DNA from: Peterkaempfera podocarpi
GTDB taxonomy: Bacteria; Actinomycetota; Actinomycetes; Streptomycetales; Streptomycetaceae
Assembly: GCF_042466665.1 (NCBI RefSeq)
Contig: NZ_CP162102.1
Location: 7,192,001-7,256,000 of the forward strand
Direction of reading: 5' to 3'
Length of the DNA: 64,000 nt
Within the stretch, counting starts at the first letter, position 1. Each line of letters begins with the position of its first letter. Below are positions 1-13,162 of this stretch, one piece after another. The notes beneath the pieces were generated by a model. That model worked only from the letters and a program-made list of their open reading frames with translations, was not told where the DNA came from and searched no databases. The position numbers and the translations under genes were made by a program.

Positions 1-855
1 CCCCACCCCCTCAGCCCCCGCCTCCAGCGCCGCCGCCACATCCGCCGGACCGCCCACATTGGCCAGCAGCGGCACCCGGTGCCCGTCGGACGTCGTACCC
101 GGCCCGGAGGAGGCGGCCAGCGCCGCCCGTCGCTCCTCCGCCAGCCGGCGCAGCTCCTGCTGCCGCTCCTCCGACGGCGCCACCAGCACCTCGCCGGTAC
201 TGCCGTCGACCGCGACGACCACATCCTCCCCAAGGGCGGTCGCTCCCGGCAGCGCCACCACCGCGGGCACCCCCATGGCCCGCGCCAGGATCGCGCTGTG
301 GCTGGTCGGCCCGCCCTCCTCGGTGACGAACCCCAGCACCAGCGACGGATCGAGCAGTGCGGTGTCAGCCGGCGCCAGGTCCCGGGCCAGCAGCACATAC
401 GGCTCGTCGCTGTCCGGCACTCCGGGCATGGGCACCCCCAGCAGCCGGGCCACGATCCTGGTGCGCACATCGTCGAGGTCGGCCACCCGGCCGGCCAGAT
501 AGTCGCCGGCCGCCGCCAGCAGCGCCTGGTAGGCGGCGATCGCGTCGTACACCGCCCGTGCCGCGCTGCTGCCCACCGTGATCCGGCGCTGGACGTCGGC
601 CATCAGCTCCGGGTCCAGCGCCATCAGTGCCTGGGCCTCCAGTACCGCCTGCGCCTGGCCGCCCGCCAGATTCCCCCGCGCCTGCAGGTCGGCCGCCACC
701 GCCTCCACGGCCTGCCTGGCCCGCGCCTGCTCACGCGGGGCCTGCTCGGCGGGGATCTGGGCAGCCGGCGGCACCAGAACCGCTGTGCTCATGTGCCGCA
801 CCGGACCGATCGCCACACCGTGGCTGACGCCCACGCCCTGCAGCGTCTTCTCCAT
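1..855 (-). CDS. ptsI: PTS enzyme I (phosphoenolpyruvate-protein phosphotransferase), 3' end outside window
   Basis: Cytoplasmic enzyme I takes phosphate from phosphoenolpyruvate and passes it to HPr, driving all PTS sugar uptake. The first 285 codons are present, starting MEKTLQGVGVSHGVAIGPV. The phosphohistidine motif is visible as GGPTSHSAILARAMGVP around residue 190, matching the family pattern GGxTSHxAIxAR. The PEP-binding barrel begins near the window edge (LLANVGGPADV) and continues outside it. The ATG at 855 follows crr by 54 nt on the same strand, which points to one crr-ptsI operon, as in other streptomycetes. Nothing in the visible part looks damaged. Confidence 0.95.
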   Translation of the reverse strand, partial: MEKTLQGVGVSHGVAIGPVRHMSTAVLVPPAAQIPAEQAPREQARARQAVEAVAADLQARGNLAGGQAQAVLEAQALMALDPELMADVQRRITVGSSAARAVYDAIAAYQALLAAAGDYLAGRVADLDDVRTRIVARLLGVPMPGVPDSDEPYVLLARDLAPADTALLDPSLVLGFVTEEGGPTSHSAILARAMGVPAVVALPGATALGEDVVVAVDGSTGEVLVAPSEERQQELRRLAEERRAALAASSGPGTTSDGHRVPLLANVGGPADVAAALEAGAEGVG

Positions 856-909
856 CTCGGTCACCTGTCTCCGCTCGGGCCTCGACCGTCCCCCCGCGGC
901 CGCACTCTC

Positions 910-1359
910 TCAGTTCCAGGTGAACAGATCGCCGCCGCTGGCGACGAATCCGCCCTCGGCCACCGAGTCCAGCTGCTCCACGGTCGCCTCGAGTGCCACC
1001 ACCGGGCAGACCGGCGACTTGCCCGCGGCCTCCACAGCGACGGGGTCCCAGCGGATCACCGGCTGACCGCGCTTGACCGTGTCGCCCTTGTTCACCAGCA
1101 CCTCGAAGCCCTCACCGTTCAGCTGAACCGTGTCGATCCCGAGGTGGGTGAGGATGCCGTGCCCCTCGTCGTCCATGATCACAAAGGCATGCGGGTGCAT
1201 CGAGACCACCAGCCCGTCCACCGGCGCCACCACCGCACCCGCCTCACGGATCGGGTCGATCGCCGTGCCCGGCCCCACCATGGAGCCGGCGAAGACAGGG
1301 TCGGGCACAGCCGAGAGCCCGACGGCACGCCCGGCGAGCGGCGAGGTCACGGTGGTCAT
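910..1359 (-). CDS. crr: PTS glucose-type IIA component (EIIA-Crr)
   Basis: Soluble IIA protein of the PTS, carrying phosphate from HPr to IIB domains and often signalling carbon status. It is 149 residues, the usual single-domain length. The active-site region is VIMDDEGHGILTHLGIDTVQ, with the phosphorylated His in THLGIDTV; a second conserved His lies in SMHPHAFVI. I chose the ATG at 1359 because GGGAGG lies just upstream; a TTG at 1374 would begin inside that ribosome-binding site. It is the first gene of the leftward crr-ptsI operon. Its promoter must lie in 1360-1500, close to the rightward rRNA leader, but I could not fix its boxes. Confidence 0.95.
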   Translation of the reverse strand: MTTVTSPLAGRAVGLSAVPDPVFAGSMVGPGTAIDPIREAGAVVAPVDGLVVSMHPHAFVIMDDEGHGILTHLGIDTVQLNGEGFEVLVNKGDTVKRGQPVIRWDPVAVEAAGKSPVCPVVALEATVEQLDSVAEGGFVASGGDLFTWN

Positions 1360-1374
1360 GGTGGAGCCTCCCAA

Positions 1375-2071
1375 GGTGCGGAGTACAGCAAGCGGCCGCC
1401 CAGCAGGCGGCCGGCTCTGGAGATCAGCCTAAATCATGACAACCAGGGCATCCTGAGGTGATCCCGCATTCGAGTGGTCTAGTCCTCTCTGGCGTGGACG
1501 AACTCTACGGCATCCTGATGACCAGCAGCGATACCTCTATAGGAGCCCGCCTCGTTCGTTCGGAGCCGCGAGGGCACCGTCACTGAGGCGGACACGCCGC
1601 ACCCCGATTTGCATCGCGATGGCGGCCGGGGTACGGTCATTCTTCCGCCGACGGAGAGGTCGCTGGATCCGCATGGCTCCGGACCCCTTTGGCAACCACC
1701 CACTCAAGAACGACGGGTGCCGTGCGCGAAATGTCGATCTGAAGGCCCGTCAGGGGCGATTCGGCAAAACGCGCCGGAACCGTTAGAGTTGTGGATGTCG
1801 CCGAAAGCGGCCCCCTTTCAGCGGGGAAATCGGAACTGCAAGGAACAGCGAGCGGATCTGATAAGCTGGAGACACGAAGAAGGGAAGCGCCCGGAGGGGC
1901 CCGGAAGGGTTTCGATGGAAGCGTCCGTTCCTTGAGAACTCAACAGCGTGCCAAAATTCAACGCCAGATTTTTGAACCTCTGGGTTCCTTTGAATGAAGT
2001 ACAGCGAGGACGCTGTGCGCGGGTTCGGCTTATTCCGCCGGATGCCGTGCCGCTCTCGTGGATCTAAGCAT
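1375..2071 (+). promoter_or_regulatory. Divergent control region and rRNA operon leader
   Basis: About 700 bases with no supportable gene separate crr from 16S. The right half is the rRNA leader. TAGAGT (1784-1789) and TAAGCT (1862-1867) are candidate -10 boxes, suggesting several promoters as is usual for streptomycete rrn operons; the -35 boxes are weak. TTGAGAACT at 1933-1941 recurs before 23S (3822-3830) and resembles the boxA-type antitermination/processing signal of actinobacterial rRNA leaders. The left end should also carry the crr promoter. Short reading frames here lack ribosome-binding sites and recognisable content. Confidence 0.7.
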
Positions 2072-6975
<4,904 letters not shown>

Positions 6976-7053
6976 TTGCTACGCGTCCACTGTGTTGTTC
7001 TGAAACAACGACCGACCCTGCCCCTTCGGGGGTTGGGTTGAGAGTTTCATAGT

Positions 7054-7172
7054 GTTTCGGTGGTCATAGCGTGAGGGAAACGCCCGGTTACATTCCGAAC
7101 CCGGAAGCTAAGCCTTACAGCGCCGATGGTACTGCAGGGGGGACCCTGTGGGAGAGTAGGACGCCGCCGAAC
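7054..7172 (+). rRNA. rrf: 5S ribosomal RNA
   Basis: About 119 nt, from GTTTCGGTGGTCATAGCGTG to ACGCCGCCGAAC, with the conserved loop CATTCCGAACCCGGAAGCTA near 7090. It follows 23S by about 78 nt; that spacer contains a small hairpin (CCCC-TTCG-GGGG) likely used in processing. It closes the operon. Confidence 0.96.
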
Positions 7173-7182
7173 AATCATTGAT

Positions 7183-7219
7183 GTGAGGGCCCCGCAGCCG
7201 TCGGCTGCGGGGCCCTCAC
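7183..7219 (+). terminator. rRNA operon terminator hairpin
   Basis: A perfect 18-bp inverted repeat (arms GTGAGGGCCCCGCAGCCG and its complement) around a single central T begins 10 nt after 5S. It has no clear U-tract, which is common in high-GC actinobacteria. Confidence 0.85.
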
Positions 7220-7311
7220 GCATGCCCCGAGACGGGGCCGCCGTAGGGCCCGGAGCCAAGGCCGGGTAAAGTCGGCGTGCACCATCGCTACCCCGGACAG
7301 GAGGCCCCCGG

Positions 7312-7920
7312 GTGGAGGTCCAGGAGACGCGCGTCCAGACCGACCGCGTCCTCACCATCCCCAATCTGCTGAGCATGGCTCGCCTTGTCGGCGTGCCCCT
7401 GTTCCTGTGGCTGATCCTTTGGCCGGAGTTCGACGGCCCGAACTGCGACTGGTGGGCGCTGCTGATCCTGCTGCTGAGCGGGGTGAGCGACTACCTGGAC
7501 GGGAAGCTCGCGCGGAAGTGGGGGCAGATCAGCCGGCTGGGACAGATCCTGGACCCCGCGGCGGACCGTCTGTATGTGCTCTCCACACTGGTGGGCCTCA
7601 CCTGGCGGGAGATCATCCCCTGGTGGCTGACGGCGATTCTGCTGCTGCGTGAGTTGTTCATGGCCGTGATGCTTCTCATCCTGCGCCGAAGCGGTTACGG
7701 TCCGTTCCAGGTGAACTTCCTCGGCAAGGCCGCCACCTTCAACCTGATGTACGCATTCCCGCTACTCCTTCTCAGCGACCGGCATGACTGGCTCGGCAAT
7801 GCGGCGTCAATCTTCGGATGGGCGTTCGCCTGGTGGGGTACAACGCTCTATTGGTGGGCAGGGATTCTGTACGCGGTGCAGGTCCGCCGGATCCTGAAGG
7901 CGGACACCGCGGCCGGCTGA
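7312..7920 (+). CDS. CDP-alcohol phosphatidyltransferase (PgsA/cardiolipin synthase-like)
   Basis: Integral membrane enzyme of phospholipid synthesis that joins a CDP-activated diacylglycerol to an alcohol. The full CDP-OH-P-transferase signature D(x2)DG(x2)AR(x8)G(x3)D(x3)D is present at residues 60-85. About five hydrophobic segments fit the fold, and 202 aa is a normal length. The GTG start at 7312 follows GGAGG by a good spacing. Streptomycete proteins in this position, next to a ManC-like gene, have been described as cardiolipin synthases, and the M. tuberculosis counterpart is called PgsA2. The acceptor alcohol cannot be read from sequence. Confidence 0.88.
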   Translation: MEVQETRVQTDRVLTIPNLLSMARLVGVPLFLWLILWPEFDGPNCDWWALLILLLSGVSDYLDGKLARKWGQISRLGQILDPAADRLYVLSTLVGLTWREIIPWWLTAILLLRELFMAVMLLILRRSGYGPFQVNFLGKAATFNLMYAFPLLLLSDRHDWLGNAASIFGWAFAWWGTTLYWWAGILYAVQVRRILKADTAAG

Positions 7921-8019
7921 TCCGTTGCGTCGTTCGGGGCGGATGTGGCGCCTGGGCAGGGGGAGCTCGGACAGCCGGACGGACTGATGTCCACAGCCCT
8001 GAAGGAGGACGCACCCGAC

Positions 8020-10515
8020 ATGAAGGCCGTCGTGATGGCCGGAGGCGAGGGCACTCGCCTGCGCCCGATGACCTCGAGCATGCCCAAGCCGCTCCTGCCG
8101 GTGGTGAACCGGCCGATCATGGAGCATGTCCTGAGGCTGCTCAAGCGGCACGGTCTCAACGAGACCGTGGTGACCGTGCAGTTCCTCGCATCTTTGGTCA
8201 AGAACTACTTCGGTGACGGCGAGGAACTGGGCATGAGCCTGACCTACGCCAACGAAGAGGTGCCACTGGGCACCGCCGGCAGCGTGAAGAACGCGGAGGA
8301 CGCCCTCAAGGGCGACTCCTTCCTGGTCATCTCGGGCGATGCTCTCACCGACTTCGACCTCACCGACCTGGTGCGCTTCCACCGGGAGAAGGGCGCACTC
8401 GTCACCGTCTGCCTGACCAGGGTGCCCAACCCCCTGGAGTTCGGCATCACCATCGTGGACGACGAGGGCAAGGTCGACCGCTTCCTGGAGAAGCCCACCT
8501 GGGGGCAGGTGTTCTCGGACACCGTGAACACCGGCATCTATGTGATGGAGCCGGAGGTGTTCGACTATGTCGCCGCGGACGAGTCCGTCGACTGGTCGAG
8601 CGATGTCTTCCCGCAGCTGCTCAAGGAGGGCAAGCCCATCTACGGCTACATCGCCGAGGGCTACTGGGAGGACGTGGGTACCCACGAGAGCTATGTGAAG
8701 GCCCAGGCCGACGTCCTCGAGGGCAAGGTGGACGTCGACATCGACGGCTTCGAGATCTCGCCGGGTGTCTGGGTCGCGGAGGGCGCCGAGGTCGACCCCG
8801 AGGCGGTGCTGCGCGGCCCGCTCTACGTCGGTGACTACGCCAAGGTGGAGGCCGGGGTGGAACTGCGCGAGCACACGGTGCTCGGCAGCAATGTGGTCGT
8901 CAAGCGGGGGGCCTTCCTGCACAAGGCCGTGGTGCACGACAACGTCTACATCGGGCCGCAGAGCAATCTGCGCGGCTGTGTGATCGGCAAGAACACCGAT
9001 GTGATGCGGGCCGCCCGGATCGACGACGGCGCTGTGATCGGCGACGAGTGCCTCATCGAGGAGGAGTCGATCGTCGCCGGGAACGTCCGGGTGTACCCCT
9101 TCAAGACGATCGAGGCCGGCGCCTTCGTCAACACCTCGGTCATCTGGGAGTCGCGCGGCCAGGAGCACCTCTTCGGGGCCCGTGGGGTGTCCGGCATCCT
9201 CAATGTGGAGATCACTCCGGAGCTGGCCGTCCGCCTGGCCGGTGCCTATGCGACCACCCTCAAGAAGGGTGCCACCGTCACCATCGCCCGTGACCACTCC
9301 CGCGGTGCGCGTGCCCTCAAGCGGGCGATGATCTCCGCTCTGCAGACCAGTGCCATCGATGTGCGGGACCTGGAGAACGTGCCCATGCCCGTGGCACGCC
9401 AGCAGACCGCACGCGGCAGCGCCGGCGGGATCATGCTCCGCACCACGCCGGGGGTCCCGGACTCGGTCGACATCCTCTTCTTCGACGAGCGGGGCGCCGA
9501 CCTCTCCCAGGCCGGACAGCGCAAGCTGGACCGGGTGTACGCACGTCAGGAGTACCGGCGGGCGTTCCCCGGCGAGATCGGCGACCTGACCTCCTCCTCC
9601 CGGGTCTTCGACTCCTACGCGGGAACGCTTCTGCGCGCCGTGGACATCAGCGGAGTGGCCGAATCCGGACTCAAGGTGGTCGTGGACGCGGCCCACGGGA
9701 GCGCCTCCCTGGTGCTGCCCAGCCTGCTGGGCCGGCTCGGGGTCGAGGCGCTCATCGTCAACGGCGGACTGGACGAGACGCACCCGACCGAGACCGCCGA
9801 GGACCGGCGGGCGGGTCTGGTGCGCCTGGGCGAGATGGTGGCCTCCTCGCGGGCGGCGTTCGGGGTGCGCTTCGACCCGGTGGGGGAGCGCATCTCCTTC
9901 GTCGACGAGCGGGGCCGGATCATCGAGGACGACCGGGCGCTGCTGGTGCTGCTCGACCTGGTGGCCGCGGAGCGGCGCAGCGGACGGGTGGCCCTGCCGG
10001 TCACCACCACCAGGATCGCGGAGCAGGTGGCGGCGTACCACGGCACCCAGGTGCTGTGGACCACGACCTCGCCGGACGACCTGACCCGGGCGTCGTCGGC
10101 CGAGGGCACCGTCTTCGGAGGGGACGGGCGGGGCGGCTTCGTGGTGCCGGAGTTCAGCGGGGTCTTCGACGGGGGAGCGGCCTTTGTGCGGCTGATGGGT
10201 CTGGTGGCCCGCACCCAGTTGACGCTCAGTCAGATCGATGCCCGTATCCCCAAGGCCCATGTGCACCGTCGGGATCTGGCCACCCCGTGGTCGGCCAAGG
10301 GCATGGTGATGCGTACGGTGGTCGAGGCCGCCGGTGACCGCCAGGTGGACACCACCGACGGCGTCCGTGTGGTGGAGCCGGACGGCCGCTGGACCATGGT
10401 GCTGCCGGACCCGGCGGAGGCGGTCACCCATCTGTGGGCCGAGGGGCCGGACGAGGCCTCCACCCAGGCCCTGCTGGACGAGTGGGCGAGCGTCGTGGAG
10501 AGCGCGGGCCGCTAG
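8020..10515 (+). CDS. Mannose-1-phosphate guanylyltransferase-like protein with degenerate phosphomannomutase half
   Basis: An 831-aa fusion. Residues 1-240 are a sugar-nucleotidyltransferase domain with an intact G-x-G-x-R signature (AGGEGTRLRPMTSSMPKPLL) and conserved Asp residues (SGDALTDFDL, GYWEDVGTHES). A left-handed beta-helix of hexapeptide repeats follows (about 250-370), then a phosphohexomutase-like half. That half has lost its hallmarks: the TASHNP phosphoserine loop reads RTTPGVPDS, the DGDADR metal loop reads DPVGERI, and the GEQSGH sugar loop reads GGDGRGG. So only the first half is expected to be catalytic, probably making GDP-mannose or a related sugar nucleotide. The ATG at 8020 follows AAGGAGG; an in-frame upstream ATG at 7945 lacks such a site. 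Confidence 0.85.
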   Translation: MKAVVMAGGEGTRLRPMTSSMPKPLLPVVNRPIMEHVLRLLKRHGLNETVVTVQFLASLVKNYFGDGEELGMSLTYANEEVPLGTAGSVKNAEDALKGDSFLVISGDALTDFDLTDLVRFHREKGALVTVCLTRVPNPLEFGITIVDDEGKVDRFLEKPTWGQVFSDTVNTGIYVMEPEVFDYVAADESVDWSSDVFPQLLKEGKPIYGYIAEGYWEDVGTHESYVKAQADVLEGKVDVDIDGFEISPGVWVAEGAEVDPEAVLRGPLYVGDYAKVEAGVELREHTVLGSNVVVKRGAFLHKAVVHDNVYIGPQSNLRGCVIGKNTDVMRAARIDDGAVIGDECLIEEESIVAGNVRVYPFKTIEAGAFVNTSVIWESRGQEHLFGARGVSGILNVEITPELAVRLAGAYATTLKKGATVTIARDHSRGARALKRAMISALQTSAIDVRDLENVPMPVARQQTARGSAGGIMLRTTPGVPDSVDILFFDERGADLSQAGQRKLDRVYARQEYRRAFPGEIGDLTSSSRVFDSYAGTLLRAVDISGVAESGLKVVVDAAHGSASLVLPSLLGRLGVEALIVNGGLDETHPTETAEDRRAGLVRLGEMVASSRAAFGVRFDPVGERISFVDERGRIIEDDRALLVLLDLVAAERRSGRVALPVTTTRIAEQVAAYHGTQVLWTTTSPDDLTRASSAEGTVFGGDGRGGFVVPEFSGVFDGGAAFVRLMGLVARTQLTLSQIDARIPKAHVHRRDLATPWSAKGMVMRTVVEAAGDRQVDTTDGVRVVEPDGRWTMVLPDPAEAVTHLWAEGPDEASTQALLDEWASVVESAGR

Positions 10516-10528
10516 AGCCGGGCCGGCG

Positions 10529-10560
10529 CTGCGGGAACGCTGTGAGCGGCGTTCCCGCAG
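10529..10560 (+). terminator. Hairpin terminator after the ManC-like gene
   Basis: A 12-bp perfect stem (CTGCGGGAACGC and complement) with an 8-nt loop lies 14 bases after the stop codon. It separates the lipid/sugar-nucleotide pair from the DUF881 operon. Confidence 0.75.
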
Positions 10561-10680
10561 CGTCGGCTGCCCTTGGCCGGGCGTTGGCCTGCGCGTATCG
10601 GCGGCTTTGTCACGATCGTGTCGCCGATCGGGTTGCCTGTCTCGGGGGTTGTGCAATCGGACCCCCGACGACATGCGACG

Positions 10681-11598
10681 ATGTCCCGCATGCCGGAGAA
10701 GCGGACGACCCGAGAGCCCGATGCGCGGTACGCGCGTCCGGACGCCTCCATGTCGCTGCTGACCAGTGTCATGGACCACAGCCTTGACGACGGCTATGCC
10801 GAGGCGGCGCGCAGCCGGGGCCAGTACGGCACCAGCCGGATGCCGTCCGCAGCCCGCGGGCGGCTGGTGGTCGGACTCGGGCTGGCGCTGGCGGCGGTGG
10901 TGATCACCGTCGGCGGAGTGCAGGCGCACGAGGCCGCGCCGACCCTCGCCAAGGAGCGGCAGGAGCTGATCGACCGGATCAATGCCGCGGACTCCTCGGC
11001 CGACCGTCTCCAGCACGACATCGAGCAGCTGCGCTCCCGGGTCAGCACGGCGCAGCAGCAGGCGCTCAGGTCGACCGGCGCGGACCGCGGGCTCCAGGAA
11101 CTGGGAGTGCTGGCCGGGACGGTCGCCGCCTCCGGACCGGGTGTGAAACTGGTGGTCAACGACGCACCGGAGGCAGGCACGGTCGAGGGCGGCACCAACC
11201 CCAGGGACGACGGCGGCTTCGGCAACAGCGGCCGGGTCCGCGACCGCGATCTGCAACTGGTCGTCAACGGCCTCTGGCAAGCAGGGGCCGAGGCGATCTC
11301 CATCAACGGGCAGCGGCTGACGGCACTTTCGGCGATCCGCGCCGCGGGGGACGCGATACTCGTCGACAACCGGCCGCTGGTGCCGCCGTACACGGTGCTG
11401 TCGATCGGGAACGGAGCGCAGCTCAGCTCGGCCTTCCAGGCCGGCGTGGGGGGCCGCTACCTCAAGCTGCTGCAGGACAACTACGGGATCCGGGCGGACA
11501 TCTCGGTGCAGGGGCACGTCGACGTGCCGGCCGCGGCCGGCGTGACGCTGCGCTATGCCTCGCCGGCCGGAGCTGGGACAGGAGGAGCAACACCGTGA
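10681..11598 (+). CDS. DUF881 membrane-anchored coiled-coil protein (first of two)
   Basis: A 305-aa protein with a cytoplasmic N-terminus, one membrane segment near residues 60-80 (LVVGLGLALAAVVITVGG), a short coiled coil (LAKERQELIDRINAADSS onward) and a C-terminal DUF881 domain (LGVLAGTVAASGPGV, GAEAISINGQRL, PPYTVLSIGN). The function is unknown. Its place beside Sbp and a second DUF881 protein matches Rv1823-Rv1825 of M. tuberculosis, so I infer a small envelope or division-associated complex. Its stop overlaps the GTG of sbp (GTGA), implying translational coupling. The ATG at 10681 is the best of several starts; a second ATG lies nine bases downstream. Confidence 0.8.
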   Translation: MSRMPEKRTTREPDARYARPDASMSLLTSVMDHSLDDGYAEAARSRGQYGTSRMPSAARGRLVVGLGLALAAVVITVGGVQAHEAAPTLAKERQELIDRINAADSSADRLQHDIEQLRSRVSTAQQQALRSTGADRGLQELGVLAGTVAASGPGVKLVVNDAPEAGTVEGGTNPRDDGGFGNSGRVRDRDLQLVVNGLWQAGAEAISINGQRLTALSAIRAAGDAILVDNRPLVPPYTVLSIGNGAQLSSAFQAGVGGRYLKLLQDNYGIRADISVQGHVDVPAAAGVTLRYASPAGAGTGGATP

Positions 11599-11927
11599 TT
11601 GCCGTTCTGGGGCTCGTCATCGGGGTCGTGCTGGGACTCGTGGTCCAGCCCGAGGTGCCCGACGCGGTCGTGCCCTATCTGCCGATCGCCGTGGTGGCGG
11701 CGCTTGACGCCGTGTTCGGCGGTCTGCGGGCGATGCTGGACGGGATCTTCGACGACAAGGTCTTTGTCGTCTCCTTCCTGTCCAATGTGGTCGTCGCGGC
11801 CCTGATCGTCTTCCTCGGCGACCAGCTCGGTGTGGGTTCCCAGTTGTCCACCGGTGTGGTGGTCGTGCTCGGTATCCGGATCTTCTCCAACGCGGCGGCC
11901 ATCCGTCGCCATGTCTTCCGGGCCTGA
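11595..11927 (+). CDS. sbp: Small basic protein Sbp family (DUF1290), membrane protein
   Basis: 110 aa with three hydrophobic segments (about 2-18, 24-38 and 53-73) and the conserved stretch FDDKVFVVSFLSNVVVAALI. Sbp proteins lie next to division genes in Gram-positives, but their molecular role is unknown. The GTG start overlaps the stop of the preceding DUF881 gene by 4 nt. The final IRIFSNAAAIRRHVF motif is typical of the family. Confidence 0.87.
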   Translation: MIAVLGLVIGVVLGLVVQPEVPDAVVPYLPIAVVAALDAVFGGLRAMLDGIFDDKVFVVSFLSNVVVAALIVFLGDQLGVGSQLSTGVVVVLGIRIFSNAAAIRRHVFRA

Positions 11928-11988
11928 CGGCCCGGCAGCGACCGATGAACGCAGTGACGACGTACGGAACGGCCGGGCAGGAGCACGG

Positions 11989-13047
11989 GTGAGTCAGGAC
12001 GAGAGCGAGCCGGGGCGCGGGGACGGCGCCGCGGAGACGCCCCCGGGGCGCCCGGGAGCGTCCGGCGCGCGCGAGCCCATGGAGGTACCGGACCGATCGG
12101 CCGGGCAGCGGCCGGGAGCGGGCCGGGAGCCGGAGCAGCCCGCGCCTTCGCAGGAGCCGCGGCGGCCCGGCCAGGCCGAGGACGCGGCGCAGCCCGGTGG
12201 CCCGTCGCAGCCTGGTGGCCCGTCGCAGCTCGGCGGCCCCTCGCGGCCGGGCGACCCGGAGCAGCGGGAGCCCGGCGAGGCCGGCGAGCCCGGACCGGTC
12301 GGGAAGGGCGGCGGCACCCCGCCCGGGGACGGGCGGCGAAGGCTGCTGTCGGCGACCTGGCCGCCGAGGTTCTCGCGCGCCCAGCTGGTGGTGGCGCTGC
12401 TGCTCTTCGCCCTGGGGCTGGGCCTCGCCATCCAGGTCAGCTCCACCAACGACCAGAGCCAGCTGCGCGGTGCCCGCCAGGAGGACCTGGTGCGCATCCT
12501 GGACGAGCTGGACGCCCGCCAGCAGCGGCTCCAGGAGGAGAAGCACCAGCTGGAGCAGTCGCTGGCCCAGCTGGAGACCAGCTCCAACCAGGCCAAGGAG
12601 GCGCAGCAGCAGACCCAGCGCAAGGAGGCCGAGCTCGGTGTCCTGGCCGGCACCGTCAAGGCGACCGGGCCCGGGATCACGCTGACGATCAGGGACCCCT
12701 CCGGCCATGTGAAGGCGGATATGCTGCTGGACACGCTGCAGGAGCTTCGAGCGGCGGGGGCGGAGGCGATTCAGATCAACAGTGTGCGTGTGGTGGCGGA
12801 CACCTACTTCACCGACCCGTCGTCGGGTGGCGTGCAGATCGACGGAAAAAGCGTGTCGCAGCCCTATGTCTTCACCGTGATCGGGAATCCTCAGGATCTG
12901 CAGCCGGCCCTCAACATCCCTGGCGGTGTGGTGCAGACTCTGGAGAAGGAGCAGGCCACGGCCACCATCGCCGAGGAGCACAAGATCACTGTGGATGCCT
13001 TGATCCAGCCGAAGGCGCCTGAGTACGCTCGGCCGACGCAGCCATGA
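11989..13047 (+). CDS. DUF881 membrane-anchored protein (second of two)
   Basis: About 352 aa. A long Pro/Gly/Glu-rich disordered cytoplasmic head contains a short GGPSQ-type repeat. A membrane segment follows (QLVVALLLFALGLGLAIQV, near residue 135), then a coiled coil rich in Gln/Glu/Leu and a C-terminal DUF881 domain (LGVLAGTVKATGPGITLT, GAEAIQINSVRVV, QPYVFTVIGN). The GTG at 11989 has GGAG six bases upstream. An in-frame ATG at 11911, inside sbp, would add 26 residues but lacks a ribosome-binding site. It pairs with the upstream DUF881 gene; the coiled coils suggest they may associate. In mycobacteria gcvH comes next, but it is absent here. Confidence 0.8.
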   Translation: MSQDESEPGRGDGAAETPPGRPGASGAREPMEVPDRSAGQRPGAGREPEQPAPSQEPRRPGQAEDAAQPGGPSQPGGPSQLGGPSRPGDPEQREPGEAGEPGPVGKGGGTPPGDGRRRLLSATWPPRFSRAQLVVALLLFALGLGLAIQVSSTNDQSQLRGARQEDLVRILDELDARQQRLQEEKHQLEQSLAQLETSSNQAKEAQQQTQRKEAELGVLAGTVKATGPGITLTIRDPSGHVKADMLLDTLQELRAAGAEAIQINSVRVVADTYFTDPSSGGVQIDGKSVSQPYVFTVIGNPQDLQPALNIPGGVVQTLEKEQATATIAEEHKITVDALIQPKAPEYARPTQP

Positions 13048-13162
13048 ACGGTCACTTCGGGCGCCCCCGCCGCCGACGGCGGCAGGTGCGTCCGTCAGAC
13101 TGTCATTCGACCACCCCACCTCGCCCCGCGGGCGGGTCTGTCGCTTACAAGGAGATTCGCCC

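Noticed and set aside
79..1461. Long plus-strand reading frame of 460 codons
   Set aside because: It is antisense to crr and ptsI, is His/Arg/Pro-rich, and has no domain; the minus-strand genes explain the sequence.
7807..11517. Minus-strand reading frame of 1,236 codons
   Set aside because: It mirrors the ManC-like and DUF881 genes on the other strand; the composition (His, Arg, Gly, Val rich) is the usual high-GC antisense artefact.
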